NCBI GenBank assembly: GCA_000437235.1
Contig: FR897046.1
Coordinates: 160,615-224,614 of the forward strand
DNA length: 64,000 nucleotides
DNA from: Coprobacillus sp. CAG:826
GTDB lineage: Bacteria > Bacillota_I > Bacilli_A > RFN20 > CAG-826
Direction of reading: 5' to 3'
The notes under the pieces are model-generated. The model did not search any database. It worked only from the letters and a program-made list of their open reading frames with translations, and was not told the DNA's origin. The position numbers were made by a program, and so were the translations under genes. Shown here one piece after another: positions 52,010-61,256 of this stretch; position 1 is the stretch's first letter; every line of letters starts with the position of its first letter.

Positions 52010-52990
52010 ATGAAGAAAAAATTAGGTACATTTTTATTCATTATTTCTAGCATTTTTTCATTATCAAGTTGCCAAGATAAAAAGGATAAAATCATCATTG
52101 AAAGAGAAGAAAATATTACTGACTTCATTAAGCTTTCTTCTACCGATTATGGGACAATGATTCGAAATAAGCGTAGTTTTATTTTAACTTATGGTAGTCA
52201 ATGTGTATGCTACACAAATTTTAAAGACGTATTGCGTAACATTATGAAGAATAATGACCTTCGTATGTATGAAATGAATATTAATGATCTTGATAAAGTG
52301 GTTTCTTATAAAGAAGTTAAGACATATGATCCTGGACTTCTTCTAGTGCAAAATGGCATTATTCAATATAGTTTTGATGTTAATAAAAAATGGGAAAAAG
52401 AAATCTATGCTTCGGACATGAATAAAGCCGCTCAATCCGTTAAAAAAAATCTAGAAAAATATTGCTATTTTAACAGCCCCTTCTATGAAGTCAATAAAGA
52501 AAAAGCATTAGAAAAAATTAATAGTAAAGAAACCGTCTATATTTATTACATGAGGAATACTTGCTCTGATTGTAAATTATTTCATCGCTACTTCTTGAAC
52601 GATTGGATTTTAAAGGGACAATACGATCCAACGAAAAAGATTTACAATTTCGATATTGACCCCTATCGTGAAGTTGACGAAGCATACAATGAAACGGAAT
52701 CTTATATTGAGTTTAAGAACACTTTTCAACTCTCCGTTGCTGGTAATCCTCATTTTGGTTATAAAACCGGCGTAGTCCCAACTGTTCAAAAATACGAAAA
52801 TGGTCAATTAATAAAAATGGCGGTAATTTATAACGATGATATAAATATGGAAAACATGACCGTTGTATCAGGTTATTATAAAGATGCCCCATTCTTAAAT
52901 AAAGGTTTTGAGGATGAGTTAGACTATCGACAAAGTACTACTCCCTTCTATCAAGAAAAATTTTTAGAAGTCATTGACGAAAAAAAGTGA
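52010..52990 (+). CDS. Lipoprotein with two thioredoxin-like domains
   Basis: 326 aa. Lipobox SLSSC at residue 21. The first half (40-150) has a thioredoxin-like layout with SFILTYGSQCVCYTNF (a CVC motif in the active-site position). The second (165-310) has YIYYMRNTCSDCKLFHRYF (CxxC) and GVVPTVQKYENG (cis-Pro loop, VPT). Lipid-anchored thiol-disulphide proteins of this kind act on exported proteins or as peroxide/redox partners; no partner gene is adjacent. GGAGGAAAAAT precedes the ATG. Confidence 0.75.
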   Translation: MKKKLGTFLFIISSIFSLSSCQDKKDKIIIEREENITDFIKLSSTDYGTMIRNKRSFILTYGSQCVCYTNFKDVLRNIMKNNDLRMYEMNINDLDKVVSYKEVKTYDPGLLLVQNGIIQYSFDVNKKWEKEIYASDMNKAAQSVKKNLEKYCYFNSPFYEVNKEKALEKINSKETVYIYYMRNTCSDCKLFHRYFLNDWILKGQYDPTKKIYNFDIDPYREVDEAYNETESYIEFKNTFQLSVAGNPHFGYKTGVVPTVQKYENGQLIKMAVIYNDDINMENMTVVSGYYKDAPFLNKGFEDELDYRQSTTPFYQEKFLEVIDEKK

Positions 52991-53007
52991 GGTTTTGCCT
53001 CACTTTT
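52984..53007. terminator. Two-way terminator shared by convergent genes
   Basis: AAAGTGAGG pairs with CCTCACTTT, with A- and T-runs on both sides. The stop codons of both convergent genes (52988-52990 and 53000-53002) lie in its stem. Confidence 0.85.
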
Positions 53008-53716
53008 TTGCATAATTGTTTACGATATATAGCACAAGTGTATTCGTTAACTCAGTTGCAATTTCTTCATGATGGTTAACGATATAATTAGCTTCTTCTA
53101 AACGATCATGAAATAGAATTTCCATTAGCGCAACATGATCTGCAGTGGCGTTTTTAATTTCATATAAGTGGTTTCCATCTTTTACACCACGAGAAGAAAA
53201 AGGCAAAGCATCAGCTAAATGCTCTTGTAAAAATTGACCAAAACCATCCGCTTTCTTTTGATAAGTTTCAAAGCCACTTCCGCCACCAGCATTAGAATGA
53301 AGCGCAAGATGGATATCTCTTTTCTTTTGATTACTTTGTTTCACAGAATTAGATAATGATAAATAATTTAAATTGGCTTCCACATCAATAAATTGATATT
53401 GTTGTAATTTTGCATACATAAGCTCTGCTATCTTATTCATATGCTCTGCTTCGGTTCCTAGCTGATTCGCATAAGAATTCCATGTTTGCACAGAAGGATT
53501 CAAATAGATGGATACTGTATCAATTTCTAACGTTTCTTTTTCAGCCAATGCATTTGCCTTTATCTCAATAATTGATTTGAATTCATCAAAAGTAAAATGC
53601 TCATTGAAATGAATTTCTTTTTTACTCTTAATGGATGAGCCTGAGAATAATAAAGAAAAAAGTAACAGGAAAGTAAAGCGACTTCTTTTCTTTCTACGTT
53701 CTATATTTGTGTTCAT
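53000..53716 (-). CDS. N-acetylmuramoyl-L-alanine amidase-like (Amidase_3 type)
   Basis: 238 aa. N-terminal hydrophobic helix (about 13-26, RFTFLLLFSLLFSG) acting as signal or anchor. The zinc-amidase region has LNPSVQTWNSYANQLGTEAEHM, HLALHSNAGGGSGFETYQ, SRGVKDGNHLYEI and LMEILFHDRLEEANYI: the His of HSN and the Glu of MEI are expected ligands and catalyst. This is the variant that starts LNPSxQ rather than DPGHGG. AAGGAGGA before ATG 53716 fixes the start. It implies a peptidoglycan wall. Confidence 0.8.
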   Translation of the reverse strand: MNTNIERRKKRSRFTFLLLFSLLFSGSSIKSKKEIHFNEHFTFDEFKSIIEIKANALAEKETLEIDTVSIYLNPSVQTWNSYANQLGTEAEHMNKIAELMYAKLQQYQFIDVEANLNYLSLSNSVKQSNQKKRDIHLALHSNAGGGSGFETYQKKADGFGQFLQEHLADALPFSSRGVKDGNHLYEIKNATADHVALMEILFHDRLEEANYIVNHHEEIATELTNTLVLYIVNNYAKK

Positions 53717-53834
53717 CGTTTTTTCCTCCTTTTTGTACATTTATACTAGCAGAAAGCCCATATTTAATCTACAAGTTGTGGCTGGATAAAAATGCCAAAA
53801 AAGAAGTTGCCTTTTTAGACAACTTCTCAATTTT

Positions 53835-54446
53835 TTAAAGTTTAGTAATAACTAATACTGCGTTAGTGGTGCCGCTATTTAGCGTTAAAGTTCCAGTAAC
53901 CGCTACTACAATGAGTTCAATTGTTGTACCAGCAGTTAAGTTTAAAACGGTTTGGTAATTGGTAATGAAACGACCATCACTTATTGCCGTAGTAGTTTGC
54001 GCATTGTTGGTTCCATTAATTCTTAATCCAATCGTAGCAGTAGTCGCACTATTAGCGGAAACCATATAATCAATGCGATATAAGCCCGCTTCGATAATAG
54101 TTGCTATATTATTAGCAAAGTTAATGTTTTGATTTCCTACTAAAGTTAATGGGATTACCGTATCTGCCGCTGTTATCGTCTGTGCAGTTTGATTTTGTGC
54201 ATCGATATATGTGGGTGTCACAGCAGTTCCTGGTTCTCCTTGAGGAATCGTAAAGTTTAAAATCGCATTTTGGGCGGTTCCTGTATTCGTTACAGTTGCG
54301 GCAGTACCTGGCGCACCTGTCGTAGTGGTCCCAATTGTAATGGTGGCATTTTCCCCTGCTACACCCTGTGGCCCTTGCGCTCCAGTAGGACCTCTTAAGC
54401 CATAACAACAACCACAGTTTTGGTTATAATAACACACGAATTGCAT
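53835..54446 (-). CDS. Collagen-like protein with a jelly-roll (BclA-type) C-terminal domain
   Basis: 203 aa. Cys-rich start MQFVCYYNQNCGCCY, six Gly-x-y triplets (GLRGPTGAQGPQGVAGEN), a Thr/Ala-rich stretch with a second GEPG, then 130 aa of beta-sandwich (TVIPLTLVGNQNINFANN, GLYRIDYMVSANSATTATIGL, NYQTVLNLTAGTTIELIVV) like the C-terminal trimer of BclA. No signal peptide. Ala/Thr-rich composition differs from its neighbours and suggests transfer. The ribosome-binding site AGAAAGGA is very close to the ATG. Confidence 0.78.
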   Translation of the reverse strand: MQFVCYYNQNCGCCYGLRGPTGAQGPQGVAGENATITIGTTTTGAPGTAATVTNTGTAQNAILNFTIPQGEPGTAVTPTYIDAQNQTAQTITAADTVIPLTLVGNQNINFANNIATIIEAGLYRIDYMVSANSATTATIGLRINGTNNAQTTTAISDGRFITNYQTVLNLTAGTTIELIVVAVTGTLTLNSGTTNAVLVITKL

Positions 54447-54551
54447 CTTCCTTTCTGGTTATTTTATGTTTATGCATTTCGTTATTTTTGCTAATTTATT
54501 CTTAGAAAAATGGGTTATTGCTATAATAAAATGTGTTTTTATCCTTGGAGT

Positions 54552-55835
54552 TTATTGCTTTACACTATTTTGAATTCTTTCAGTAATCTTTTGACATCTT
54601 TCATAAAGTGCTTCTACATCTTCACCAATATGGAAGGTACCATTTTCATATAAAATCTTACCATGTACCATGGTTAAAATAACGTTTTGTTTTGAACCAC
54701 TATAAACGATGTTTTTTTCAATATGATTAATGGGCTGCATATTGGGTTGATGTAAATCAATCATGATGATATCCGCTTCTTTGTTGATATCTAAAACATC
54801 AGCGTCATATAAGCCCATGGCATGTGCTCCACCAACAGTAGCCATTTTTAAAACGTCGATAGCGTCCATAGCGCTTGCATCTTGTAAAGAAAGCTTCTGC
54901 AATCCAGTAACTAAAAACATTTCTCTAAACATATCTAAAGCATTATTACTCGCCGGTCCATCGGTACCAATGGCTAAGTTTAAACCATATTTTTGCATTT
55001 CAACAATTGGTGCAATACCGCTTGCTAACTTCGTATTAGAACCTGGACAAGTAATCACAGAAACATGTTTTTCTTTTAAAATTTCTAAATCATGAGGGGT
55101 CATACTTACACAGTGATAGCAACCACCGCCATAATCAAATAAGCCCAAATCATCAAATAATTCCGTTGGTGTTTTTTGATAACGAGATTTACATCCTTCG
55201 ACCTCATGAGGCGTTTCACTTGAATGCGTAAATACTGGCTCATGAAGTTCATGAGATAATTTTGATAATTCTTCTAAAATCTTATAGTCCGTTGTATATT
55301 CCGCATGAAAACCTAATCGGTATTGAATTAAAGGCGAAAGATGGTTGAGTAACTGATAGTTTTCTTTCATAATACTCACCGACTCTGTAAAGTTATTCAC
55401 GCAACCTAGAATTACGGTTTTAAAGCCAGTATCTATGGAAGCTTTAGCAATCATATGGGGTTGCATGTACATATCAAAGTTAGCGGTAATTCCACTCGTT
55501 AAATATTCTAAAATGGCAATTTTGGAAAGTTCATAAATATCATTAGGTGTTAATAGGTCTTCTAAAGGAAAAACTTTATGAAATAGCCACTCATTTAAAG
55601 GTAAATCATCAGCGTAACTTCTAAGAAAGGTCATCGCAGAATGCGTATGGGCGTTTTTAAATCCAGGCATTAAAAGATTACCCTTACAATCAATGGTGCG
55701 ATCAAAAGCTTCATCCGTATTTCTTGCTGGTCCCACATACGTAATTAAATGGTCTTTAACCTCTAATTCACCAAAATAAATTGGTTCATTTTCTTTCATC
55801 GTTAAAATGCGTGCATTAACAAAACGGATTTTCAT
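54552..55835 (-). CDS. mtaD: 5'-methylthioadenosine / S-adenosylhomocysteine deaminase-type amidohydrolase
   Basis: 427 aa TRZ/ATZ-family zinc deaminase. GFKNAHTHSAMTFLRSYADDLPLNEWL (metal HxH and the LPLxxWL loop), FHAEYT, THSSETPHEVEGC, and the GTDGPASNNALDMFREM motif. It deaminates MTA, SAH or adenosine in nucleoside recycling. AAAGGTGG fits the ATG at 55835. It stands alone. The substrate choice is not certain. Confidence 0.85.
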   Translation of the reverse strand: MKIRFVNARILTMKENEPIYFGELEVKDHLITYVGPARNTDEAFDRTIDCKGNLLMPGFKNAHTHSAMTFLRSYADDLPLNEWLFHKVFPLEDLLTPNDIYELSKIAILEYLTSGITANFDMYMQPHMIAKASIDTGFKTVILGCVNNFTESVSIMKENYQLLNHLSPLIQYRLGFHAEYTTDYKILEELSKLSHELHEPVFTHSSETPHEVEGCKSRYQKTPTELFDDLGLFDYGGGCYHCVSMTPHDLEILKEKHVSVITCPGSNTKLASGIAPIVEMQKYGLNLAIGTDGPASNNALDMFREMFLVTGLQKLSLQDASAMDAIDVLKMATVGGAHAMGLYDADVLDINKEADIIMIDLHQPNMQPINHIEKNIVYSGSKQNVILTMVHGKILYENGTFHIGEDVEALYERCQKITERIQNSVKQ

Positions 55836-55926
55836 AAACATCCACCTTTCTTTTTAAGAATTTTAACATATTTGTAACAAATTAAAAAGAAGAAAAGCCT
55901 AACTTACTGCTCTTCTTCTCTTTTCT

Positions 55927-56580
55927 TTATTTCTTTAATATATCTAAAATCTCTTTTGGATTATCAACAATATAATCCGCTTTGCATGCTTGAAGAACTT
56001 GACGCGTTCTAAAGCCCCAAAGCACACCAATCTTATCGATTTTTGCATTGGTTGCGGTTAACATATCTACATCAGAATCACCCACAAAGATGCAATCTTT
56101 GGGTTCCACTTTTAAATCACGCATGATTTCAAATAAAGCAGTGGGATTGGGTTTAATTGGAACGCCTTCTCTTTGTCCTAAAACAACATTAAATAAATGT
56201 AATCCGTAATAGTGATCAACCACTCGTAAGGTATCTTGATGCGGCTTGTTGGATAAAAGACCAATTAAAATATTTTCTCTTTGAATTTCTTTTAAAGCAT
56301 CAATCATGCCATCATAAGGACAAGTTTTTATCGATTGACGAACGGTATATTCTTTCATATACACGTCCAACACTCTTTTCTTTTGCTCGTCGGTACAATC
56401 TAAACCTTTGGTGGCGCGTTCCACCATAATTTTAACACCGCTTCCAACGAAAGCTTTCGTTTCTTCTACACCATGTGTAGGTAAATTTTCACTTGCTAAT
56501 GCGATATTTAAAGAGTCTGTAATATCTTCAATCGTATTTAATAGCGTTCCGTCTAAATCAAAAATAATGGCTTTATACAT
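55927..56580 (-). CDS. HAD-superfamily phosphoglycolate-phosphatase-like hydrolase
   Basis: 217 aa. Motif I IIFDLDGTLLNT, helical cap, motif II GLLSNKPHQ, Lys in PIKPNPTALFEIM, motif III FVGDSDVDMLTATNA. Typical of Gph/PpaX-like enzymes. GGAGTGAT overlaps the end of the upstream ABC gene; ATG 56580 is the start and translation is coupled to that gene. Confidence 0.88.
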   Translation of the reverse strand: MYKAIIFDLDGTLLNTIEDITDSLNIALASENLPTHGVEETKAFVGSGVKIMVERATKGLDCTDEQKKRVLDVYMKEYTVRQSIKTCPYDGMIDALKEIQRENILIGLLSNKPHQDTLRVVDHYYGLHLFNVVLGQREGVPIKPNPTALFEIMRDLKVEPKDCIFVGDSDVDMLTATNAKIDKIGVLWGFRTRQVLQACKADYIVDNPKEILDILKK

Positions 56581-56585
56581 ATTTA

Positions 56586-59186
56586 TCACTCCGTTCTTAA
56601 TGCGATAACTGGATCTTTCTTTGCTGCCATGGAAGCAGGAATAAGTCCACTAATAAAGGTTAGCACCATACTAATTAAAAGTAAAATCAAAGCGTGTAAA
56701 GGATTTAAAATTGCTAGATTCATCGTCAAGCTTGGACCGGCTAAATTACGGATGATTAAATTAATGGGGAAACACAAGATAAACGCTACAAACACACCTA
56801 GTAAGCCCGCCACAAAGCCAATGAGAAGCGTTTCAGCATTGAAGACACTAGAGACATCTTGCTTTCTTGCTCCTAAAGAACGTAATACACCAATTTCCTT
56901 TGTTCTTTCTATAACTGAAACATAAGTAATAATTCCAATCATAATAGAAGAGACCACTAAAGAAATCGCAGTAAACGCAATCAAAACATAGCTTATAATA
57001 TCTATTAATTGTCCAATCGTCGATGAAAATACACCCGCTGCATCGGTATAAACAATTTTTTGTCCTTTATGCGTATCTCCTTCATTCCACGCATCTAAAT
57101 ATTGATTCACTTGTCGTTTTGCAGGAAAACTCTTCGGATAGATAATAATCGAGGAAGGCACATCACTTGCACCAATCTGTTGTTTAGCACTTTCTAAAAC
57201 ATAATCAGTTAAGAAACTCGCGCTTGGTTGATCTCCAGTAATATATGCACTATATAATGATGTCATCACAAGCGTTGGAATTTTATAAGCATTTCCTCCA
57301 TTTTTTTCAATAATTTCTTTAAACTGTGTATTTGATTCATAAATGTCTTTATAATCACCAAATAGATACATGCGATTATTATTTTGTTTATTCGCAATTT
57401 GGGATGCTTTGGCGTTATTTATGAATGTTTGTGTTAAAGAAGGAAGATAAAGAATTCCTGTATTAAATAAATCTAAAGGCGATTCTTCATTTAATCGTAA
57501 CACACCCACAATTTTTAAAGTCATATCTTCATCAGTTTCATAATGAATGGATTGATAATAGTTTGCTAAATCATTGGTGACATTTTCATTGTATTTTGCG
57601 GGTAAATAATAAGAAGCCTCTCCACTAGAAGAAATGTCTTGAGGTTCATAATACTGATCGTTAGGAATCACTTTAAATTCCACACCTGGTTTAGTTTCAT
57701 CTTGGTAAATTAAATCAGCAAAAGAAATCGTAGAAAGGTTTTTGCCTTCTTCATCTAAATAATTAAGTCCTAATGCTTTTAAAGTATTTACATTAATACG
57801 ATTCTTTTGATCCACGATTAGTGCCACTTCATTTTGGTTCTTCGGATAGTTTCCATAAATCACATCATAAGTATCTTGAATAAAACTTGTATTATCCATA
57901 GCTTCCTGGAACACAGTTGATGAAGTTCCCGTGAACATTTCCGTCATGCTCGGCGAGGAGGAAGAGGATGAGGAAAAATCAACAAATGTATATTTATTGC
58001 AATGTTTAGAAATAATGTTCATTCCTCCTGCGTAAGAGAATTGAATGCTATTGGTTAAACGATTGTCATCACTTTTTGCAAGGTCTTTTTCATAAAAATC
58101 TTTGACATAATCCACATATTCTTTATCAATTAAGTTCATATGAATAGCCTGTGCTGCTGTTTCTGTAGGATCATAAATATGTAATTGATCATCATCAGGA
58201 AATTTATCTTGATTTTGATTCGTAGAAGGCACCATATTTTCCATTGCAGAATAATCCGCAGCAAAACGAGAAATCGTAACTGGGTAGCCACTTAACATAT
58301 CATTTTGCATCTTATTTACATAGTTCGTAAAGCCATTACTGACGGATAACACTAAGGCAATACCAATAATACCAATACTTCCAGCAAAGGAAATCATGAA
58401 AGTTCTTCCTTTTTTCGTTAATAAGTTTTTAAAAGAAAGAGATAAAGCCGTTAAAAAAGACATTTTTGCATCTTTTACTTTTCTAGTTTCTTCTTTTATT
58501 TCTTCTATTTGATAAGGATTAGAATCATCTTTTAATTCGCCGTCTAATAAACGAACAATTCTTGTAGCGTATTGATAAGCTAAATCTGGGTTATGAGTAA
58601 CCATAATGACAAGGCATTCTTTAGAGATTTCTTTTAGAATTTCCATGACTTGCACACTAGTTTCGGAATCTAAAGCACCGGTAGGTTCATCCGCTAAAAT
58701 GATATGTGGTTCATTAACGATTGCTCGAGCAATCGCAACTCTTTGCATTTGGCCACCGGATAATTGATTAGGAAGTTTACGAAGTTGATCTTCAAGACCC
58801 ACTCTTTTTAAAGCTTCAATCGCTCTTCTTTTTCTTTCTTCTTTTTTTATGCCTGAAATCGTAAGTGATAATTCAACATTTTCTAAAACAGTTAAATGTG
58901 GAATTAAATTGTAACTTTGGAAAACGAAACCAATTTCATGATTACGATAAGTATCCCAATCTTTATCTTTATATTTTTTCGTGCTGATTCCATTAATCAA
59001 TAAATCACCCGTCGTATATCGATCTAAACCACCCACAATATTAAGAAGTGTTGTTTTTCCACATCCAGAGGGCCCTAAAATTGCCACAAATTCACTTTGC
59101 CGAAAAGAAATAGAAATACCTTTTAATGCTGGTACCACTTGGGCACCCGCTTGATAATTCTTTGTTATATTTTTTAGTTCTAACAT
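56586..59186 (-). CDS. MacB-type ABC transporter: fused ATPase and FtsX-like permease
   Basis: 866 aa. Residues 1-225: LolD/MacB-like ATPase with GPSGCGKTTLLNIVGG, FQSYNLIPHLTVLENV, LSGGQMQRVAIARAI, LADEPTGALD, VTHN. Then a permease: TM at about 262-285, a large external domain (290-715) with a Ser run near 405, and three C-terminal TM helices (about 735-765, 790-815, 830-855) with VIERTKEIGVLRSLGARKQDV. Homologues export or detoxify peptides or antibiotics. GGAAGGTGACGTT precedes the ATG. Followed by a coupled HAD gene. Confidence 0.93.
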   Translation of the reverse strand: MLELKNITKNYQAGAQVVPALKGISISFRQSEFVAILGPSGCGKTTLLNIVGGLDRYTTGDLLINGISTKKYKDKDWDTYRNHEIGFVFQSYNLIPHLTVLENVELSLTISGIKKEERKRRAIEALKRVGLEDQLRKLPNQLSGGQMQRVAIARAIVNEPHIILADEPTGALDSETSVQVMEILKEISKECLVIMVTHNPDLAYQYATRIVRLLDGELKDDSNPYQIEEIKEETRKVKDAKMSFLTALSLSFKNLLTKKGRTFMISFAGSIGIIGIALVLSVSNGFTNYVNKMQNDMLSGYPVTISRFAADYSAMENMVPSTNQNQDKFPDDDQLHIYDPTETAAQAIHMNLIDKEYVDYVKDFYEKDLAKSDDNRLTNSIQFSYAGGMNIISKHCNKYTFVDFSSSSSSSPSMTEMFTGTSSTVFQEAMDNTSFIQDTYDVIYGNYPKNQNEVALIVDQKNRINVNTLKALGLNYLDEEGKNLSTISFADLIYQDETKPGVEFKVIPNDQYYEPQDISSSGEASYYLPAKYNENVTNDLANYYQSIHYETDEDMTLKIVGVLRLNEESPLDLFNTGILYLPSLTQTFINNAKASQIANKQNNNRMYLFGDYKDIYESNTQFKEIIEKNGGNAYKIPTLVMTSLYSAYITGDQPSASFLTDYVLESAKQQIGASDVPSSIIIYPKSFPAKRQVNQYLDAWNEGDTHKGQKIVYTDAAGVFSSTIGQLIDIISYVLIAFTAISLVVSSIMIGIITYVSVIERTKEIGVLRSLGARKQDVSSVFNAETLLIGFVAGLLGVFVAFILCFPINLIIRNLAGPSLTMNLAILNPLHALILLLISMVLTFISGLIPASMAAKKDPVIALRTE

Positions 59187-59396
59187 AACGTCACCTTCCT
59201 CATCTTTGCTTACTTAACTTCTTTTTCTATGAAAAAGAAATCCAAGTGATTTAAGATTAAAAAAAAGTTTCTTATTTGTCAATAAAAATAATGTCACTAC
59301 GAGATGAAGTTTTGTCTTTTCCTTTATTTCTTACTTCCCTTTTTCTTATGTGATTCGGGGATTAAAAACTTTTTTAAACTTTTTCCCTTTTTTCCT

Positions 59397-59425
59397 TTAC
59401 TTTCTTCTCTATCTTCGGTAAAATA
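59397..59425 (+). promoter_or_regulatory. Promoter of tRNA-His
   Basis: TTTACT (59397-59402), 17-base spacer, TAAAAT (59420-59425). Confidence 0.65.
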
Positions 59426-59441
59426 ATAACGCTACTTAAAT

Positions 59442-59518
59442 GGCGGTTATGGTGAAGTGGTTAACACATCTGGCTGTGAACCAGACATTCGTCAGTTCGA
59501 TTCTGATTAACCGCCCCA
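59442..59518 (+). tRNA. tRNA-His(GUG) with encoded G-1 and CCA
   Basis: Anticodon stem TCTGG/CCAGA with loop CTGTGAA (GTG). The extra G-1 opposite C73, the histidine identity mark, is encoded. Its last four bases (CCCA) are the first bases of the 29-bp direct repeat. Confidence 0.95.
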
Positions 59519-59543
59519 TTATAGAAGCGTTAGTTTGATACAG
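59515..59543. repeat. 29-bp direct repeat, left copy (att-like, at the 3' end of tRNA-His)
   Basis: Perfectly identical to 61390-61418. It begins with the CCCA of tRNA-His and contains TTTGATACA at 59534. The following 100 bases are also related to those after the right copy, but diverged. Confidence 0.92.
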
Positions 59544-59915
59544 TAAAATGTATTAAACTTTTTTTATTTTTACGATAGTTTGATTCTTACCATAGGTTCG
59601 AACTTGTTAACTATAATACATATAATTTTTAAATTTGTGCATTTTTGAAATTTTATACACTTACGATTAAACGATTATATTAATAAATGAACGATTATGG
59701 GAACTATTGAACGTTTACTATTTTTTAGTTATACCTCATCAAAAATATCAAACAATCTCCTAACGGGAAAGAAACAACGATAGCAACTGCTTTAACTAGT
59801 GGCTATTTTTTTGTTTTGCATTCCGATTTCTGCGCCTATCATGTTATAATTGCTTTGGAAGATTAAATAGCATAAACGAACTTTCTTATATAGATTTCCT
59901 AAAGGAGTGATTATT
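59544..59915. other. Left non-coding part of the tRNA-His island
   Basis: AT-rich, about 370 bases. The first 100 bases (TTTTTATTTTTACGATAG..., GGTTCGAACTTG...) are a diverged copy of 61419-61508. A likely promoter for the two island genes lies near 59840. No further gene seen. Confidence 0.5.
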
Positions 59916-60584
59916 TTGCCAGATTTAGATAAAAGAGAAGAAGCCTTTAAAGCAAGCAATAAGAAGCATCAAAAATTATATGACCACTATGTTGAGGCTT
60001 TTAAGCAAGAGCCAATCTTTTGCTTGTGTCTTAAAAAGAATGTTTTATCAGATGAAATGAAGCCAATTACTACGCTCGTGTTTGAACCAACGGAAGACAT
60101 GCCTTTTTGGAAATTATGCACAATTGGCGCTAGCGACTACCTAATGCCTGAGCGTGATATCGGCTGGGCAAGAAAGGCAAACCAACGCAACGAATACATG
60201 ATGCTTATCGATCCAAAAGTCGAAATCAGCCAAGAGAAAACGGAATGGCTATTGCTCAACTCATTGCTCTGGGCAACTGCTGAATATGCCTTTAACGCAA
60301 AAGAAAACATTACGGTTTCCGCTACAATTGATATGCAGATCAAAGGAAAATATTGCGGGACTGTTATATTGCTACCCGAAATATTTAAATCGCCAAGCAT
60401 AGTTAAGTGCTTCATTTCCAAGCGCAAATACATAAGCATATTCCAGGTAATGCCAATTTCTAGAGAACTGCTTAGCAAAAAGCTAAGAAAAGGTACCAAT
60501 GGAATTTATTGGCTGATGGAACAATTCTATACGCACGACGACGATTATCATTTAATTGCGTCAAAGCCTTTAACAGAACTTTAA
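59916..60584 (+). CDS. SUFU-like (suppressor of fused) immunity-type protein
   Basis: 222 aa, soluble. Blocks FWKLCTIGASDYLMPE, RNEYMMLIDP, WLLLNSLLWATAEYAF, KENITVSATIDM, and ISIFQVMPISRELLSKKL follow the order of SUFU domains, which in bacteria often serve as immunity proteins of polymorphic toxins. AAAGGAGTGAT fits a TTG start at 59916 (the GTG at 59907 overlaps it). Base composition is richer in G+C and its codons (GAG, CGC, AAC, TGC) differ from the flanking genes, which suggests transfer. Followed 30 bases later by the DUF4304-like gene. Confidence 0.6.
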   Translation: MPDLDKREEAFKASNKKHQKLYDHYVEAFKQEPIFCLCLKKNVLSDEMKPITTLVFEPTEDMPFWKLCTIGASDYLMPERDIGWARKANQRNEYMMLIDPKVEISQEKTEWLLLNSLLWATAEYAFNAKENITVSATIDMQIKGKYCGTVILLPEIFKSPSIVKCFISKRKYISIFQVMPISRELLSKKLRKGTNGIYWLMEQFYTHDDDYHLIASKPLTEL

Positions 60585-60614
60585 TGCGTAAATTTTTGAG
60601 GAGGTGAGCAATCT

Positions 60615-61256
60615 ATGGAAGACAAAAACTTTCTTTCTAAAATCATAAAAGAAATATGCAACGAAAATTTAATCCCACTCGGAGTTTTTCAAAAGGGGAA
60701 TTCAAGGTTATATCTAGACGATAATGGCTATTTTTTCACTGTTATAGAATTTCAGCCATCGAGTTGGACTATAGGGACTTATTTAAACATAGGCCTTACT
60801 TTTTTATGGAACCAATCAGATGCTTTATGTTTTGCCTTTTCAAGACAACTAGCTGCAAGATATGGAAAATTTGTTGAATACAAAAACGAGGCACAATTCA
60901 GGGCAGAATTGAAAAAATTGATAAAAGTTGCAACGGAAGAAATTCTGTTCTACAGAAAGTTAAGAAATCTCAAATTTGCAACGAAGTGGATGTGCTCATA
61001 TGCAAGCAAATATGACGGAGGAGAATATCAAAAATTTAGTCTTTCTCTTGCTAACATTTGCTTGCTGAATGGCGATACCAAATCTGCTAAGTTTTATTAT
61101 GATAAATATTTAAGTAGTGCTGATTCGAAAGGGCAAACTGTTCTTCATAATTTAAGCATTGAGTCCTTACTCTCTAACATCAAGGCAACTAGGGAAATGT
61201 GGCACTGCAAATCATCAATGAAAAAAATGCCCTTTTCCCAAGTTTACGATAATTAG
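60615..61256 (+). CDS. DUF4304-like immunity-type protein
   Basis: 213 aa, soluble. The N-terminal 110 residues (LIPLGVFQKGNSRLYLDD, YFFTVIEFQPSSWTIGTYLNIGL) resemble DUF4304 proteins (poorly known, often beside toxins): a strand rich in F-Q-x-S followed by LNIGL. The rest is helical with a TPR-like segment (LSLANICLLNGDTKSAKFYYDKYL). GGAGGTGA precedes the ATG. It forms an operon with the SUFU-like gene. No toxin is in the island. Confidence 0.5.
   Translation: MEDKNFLSKIIKEICNENLIPLGVFQKGNSRLYLDDNGYFFTVIEFQPSSWTIGTYLNIGLTFLWNQSDALCFAFSRQLAARYGKFVEYKNEAQFRAELKKLIKVATEEILFYRKLRNLKFATKWMCSYASKYDGGEYQKFSLSLANICLLNGDTKSAKFYYDKYLSSADSKGQTVLHNLSIESLLSNIKATREMWHCKSSMKKMPFSQVYDN

Noticed and set aside
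51712..52050. Plus-strand open frame of 112 codons between potA and the thioredoxin lipoprotein
   Set aside because: It is a Phe/Lys/Asn low-complexity translation of T/A runs, covers two promoters and overlaps a well-supported gene start.
54121..54411. Arg/Cys/Asn-rich open frame inside the collagen-like gene
   Set aside because: Alternative frame of a repetitive Thr/Ala/Gly coding region; no start signal.
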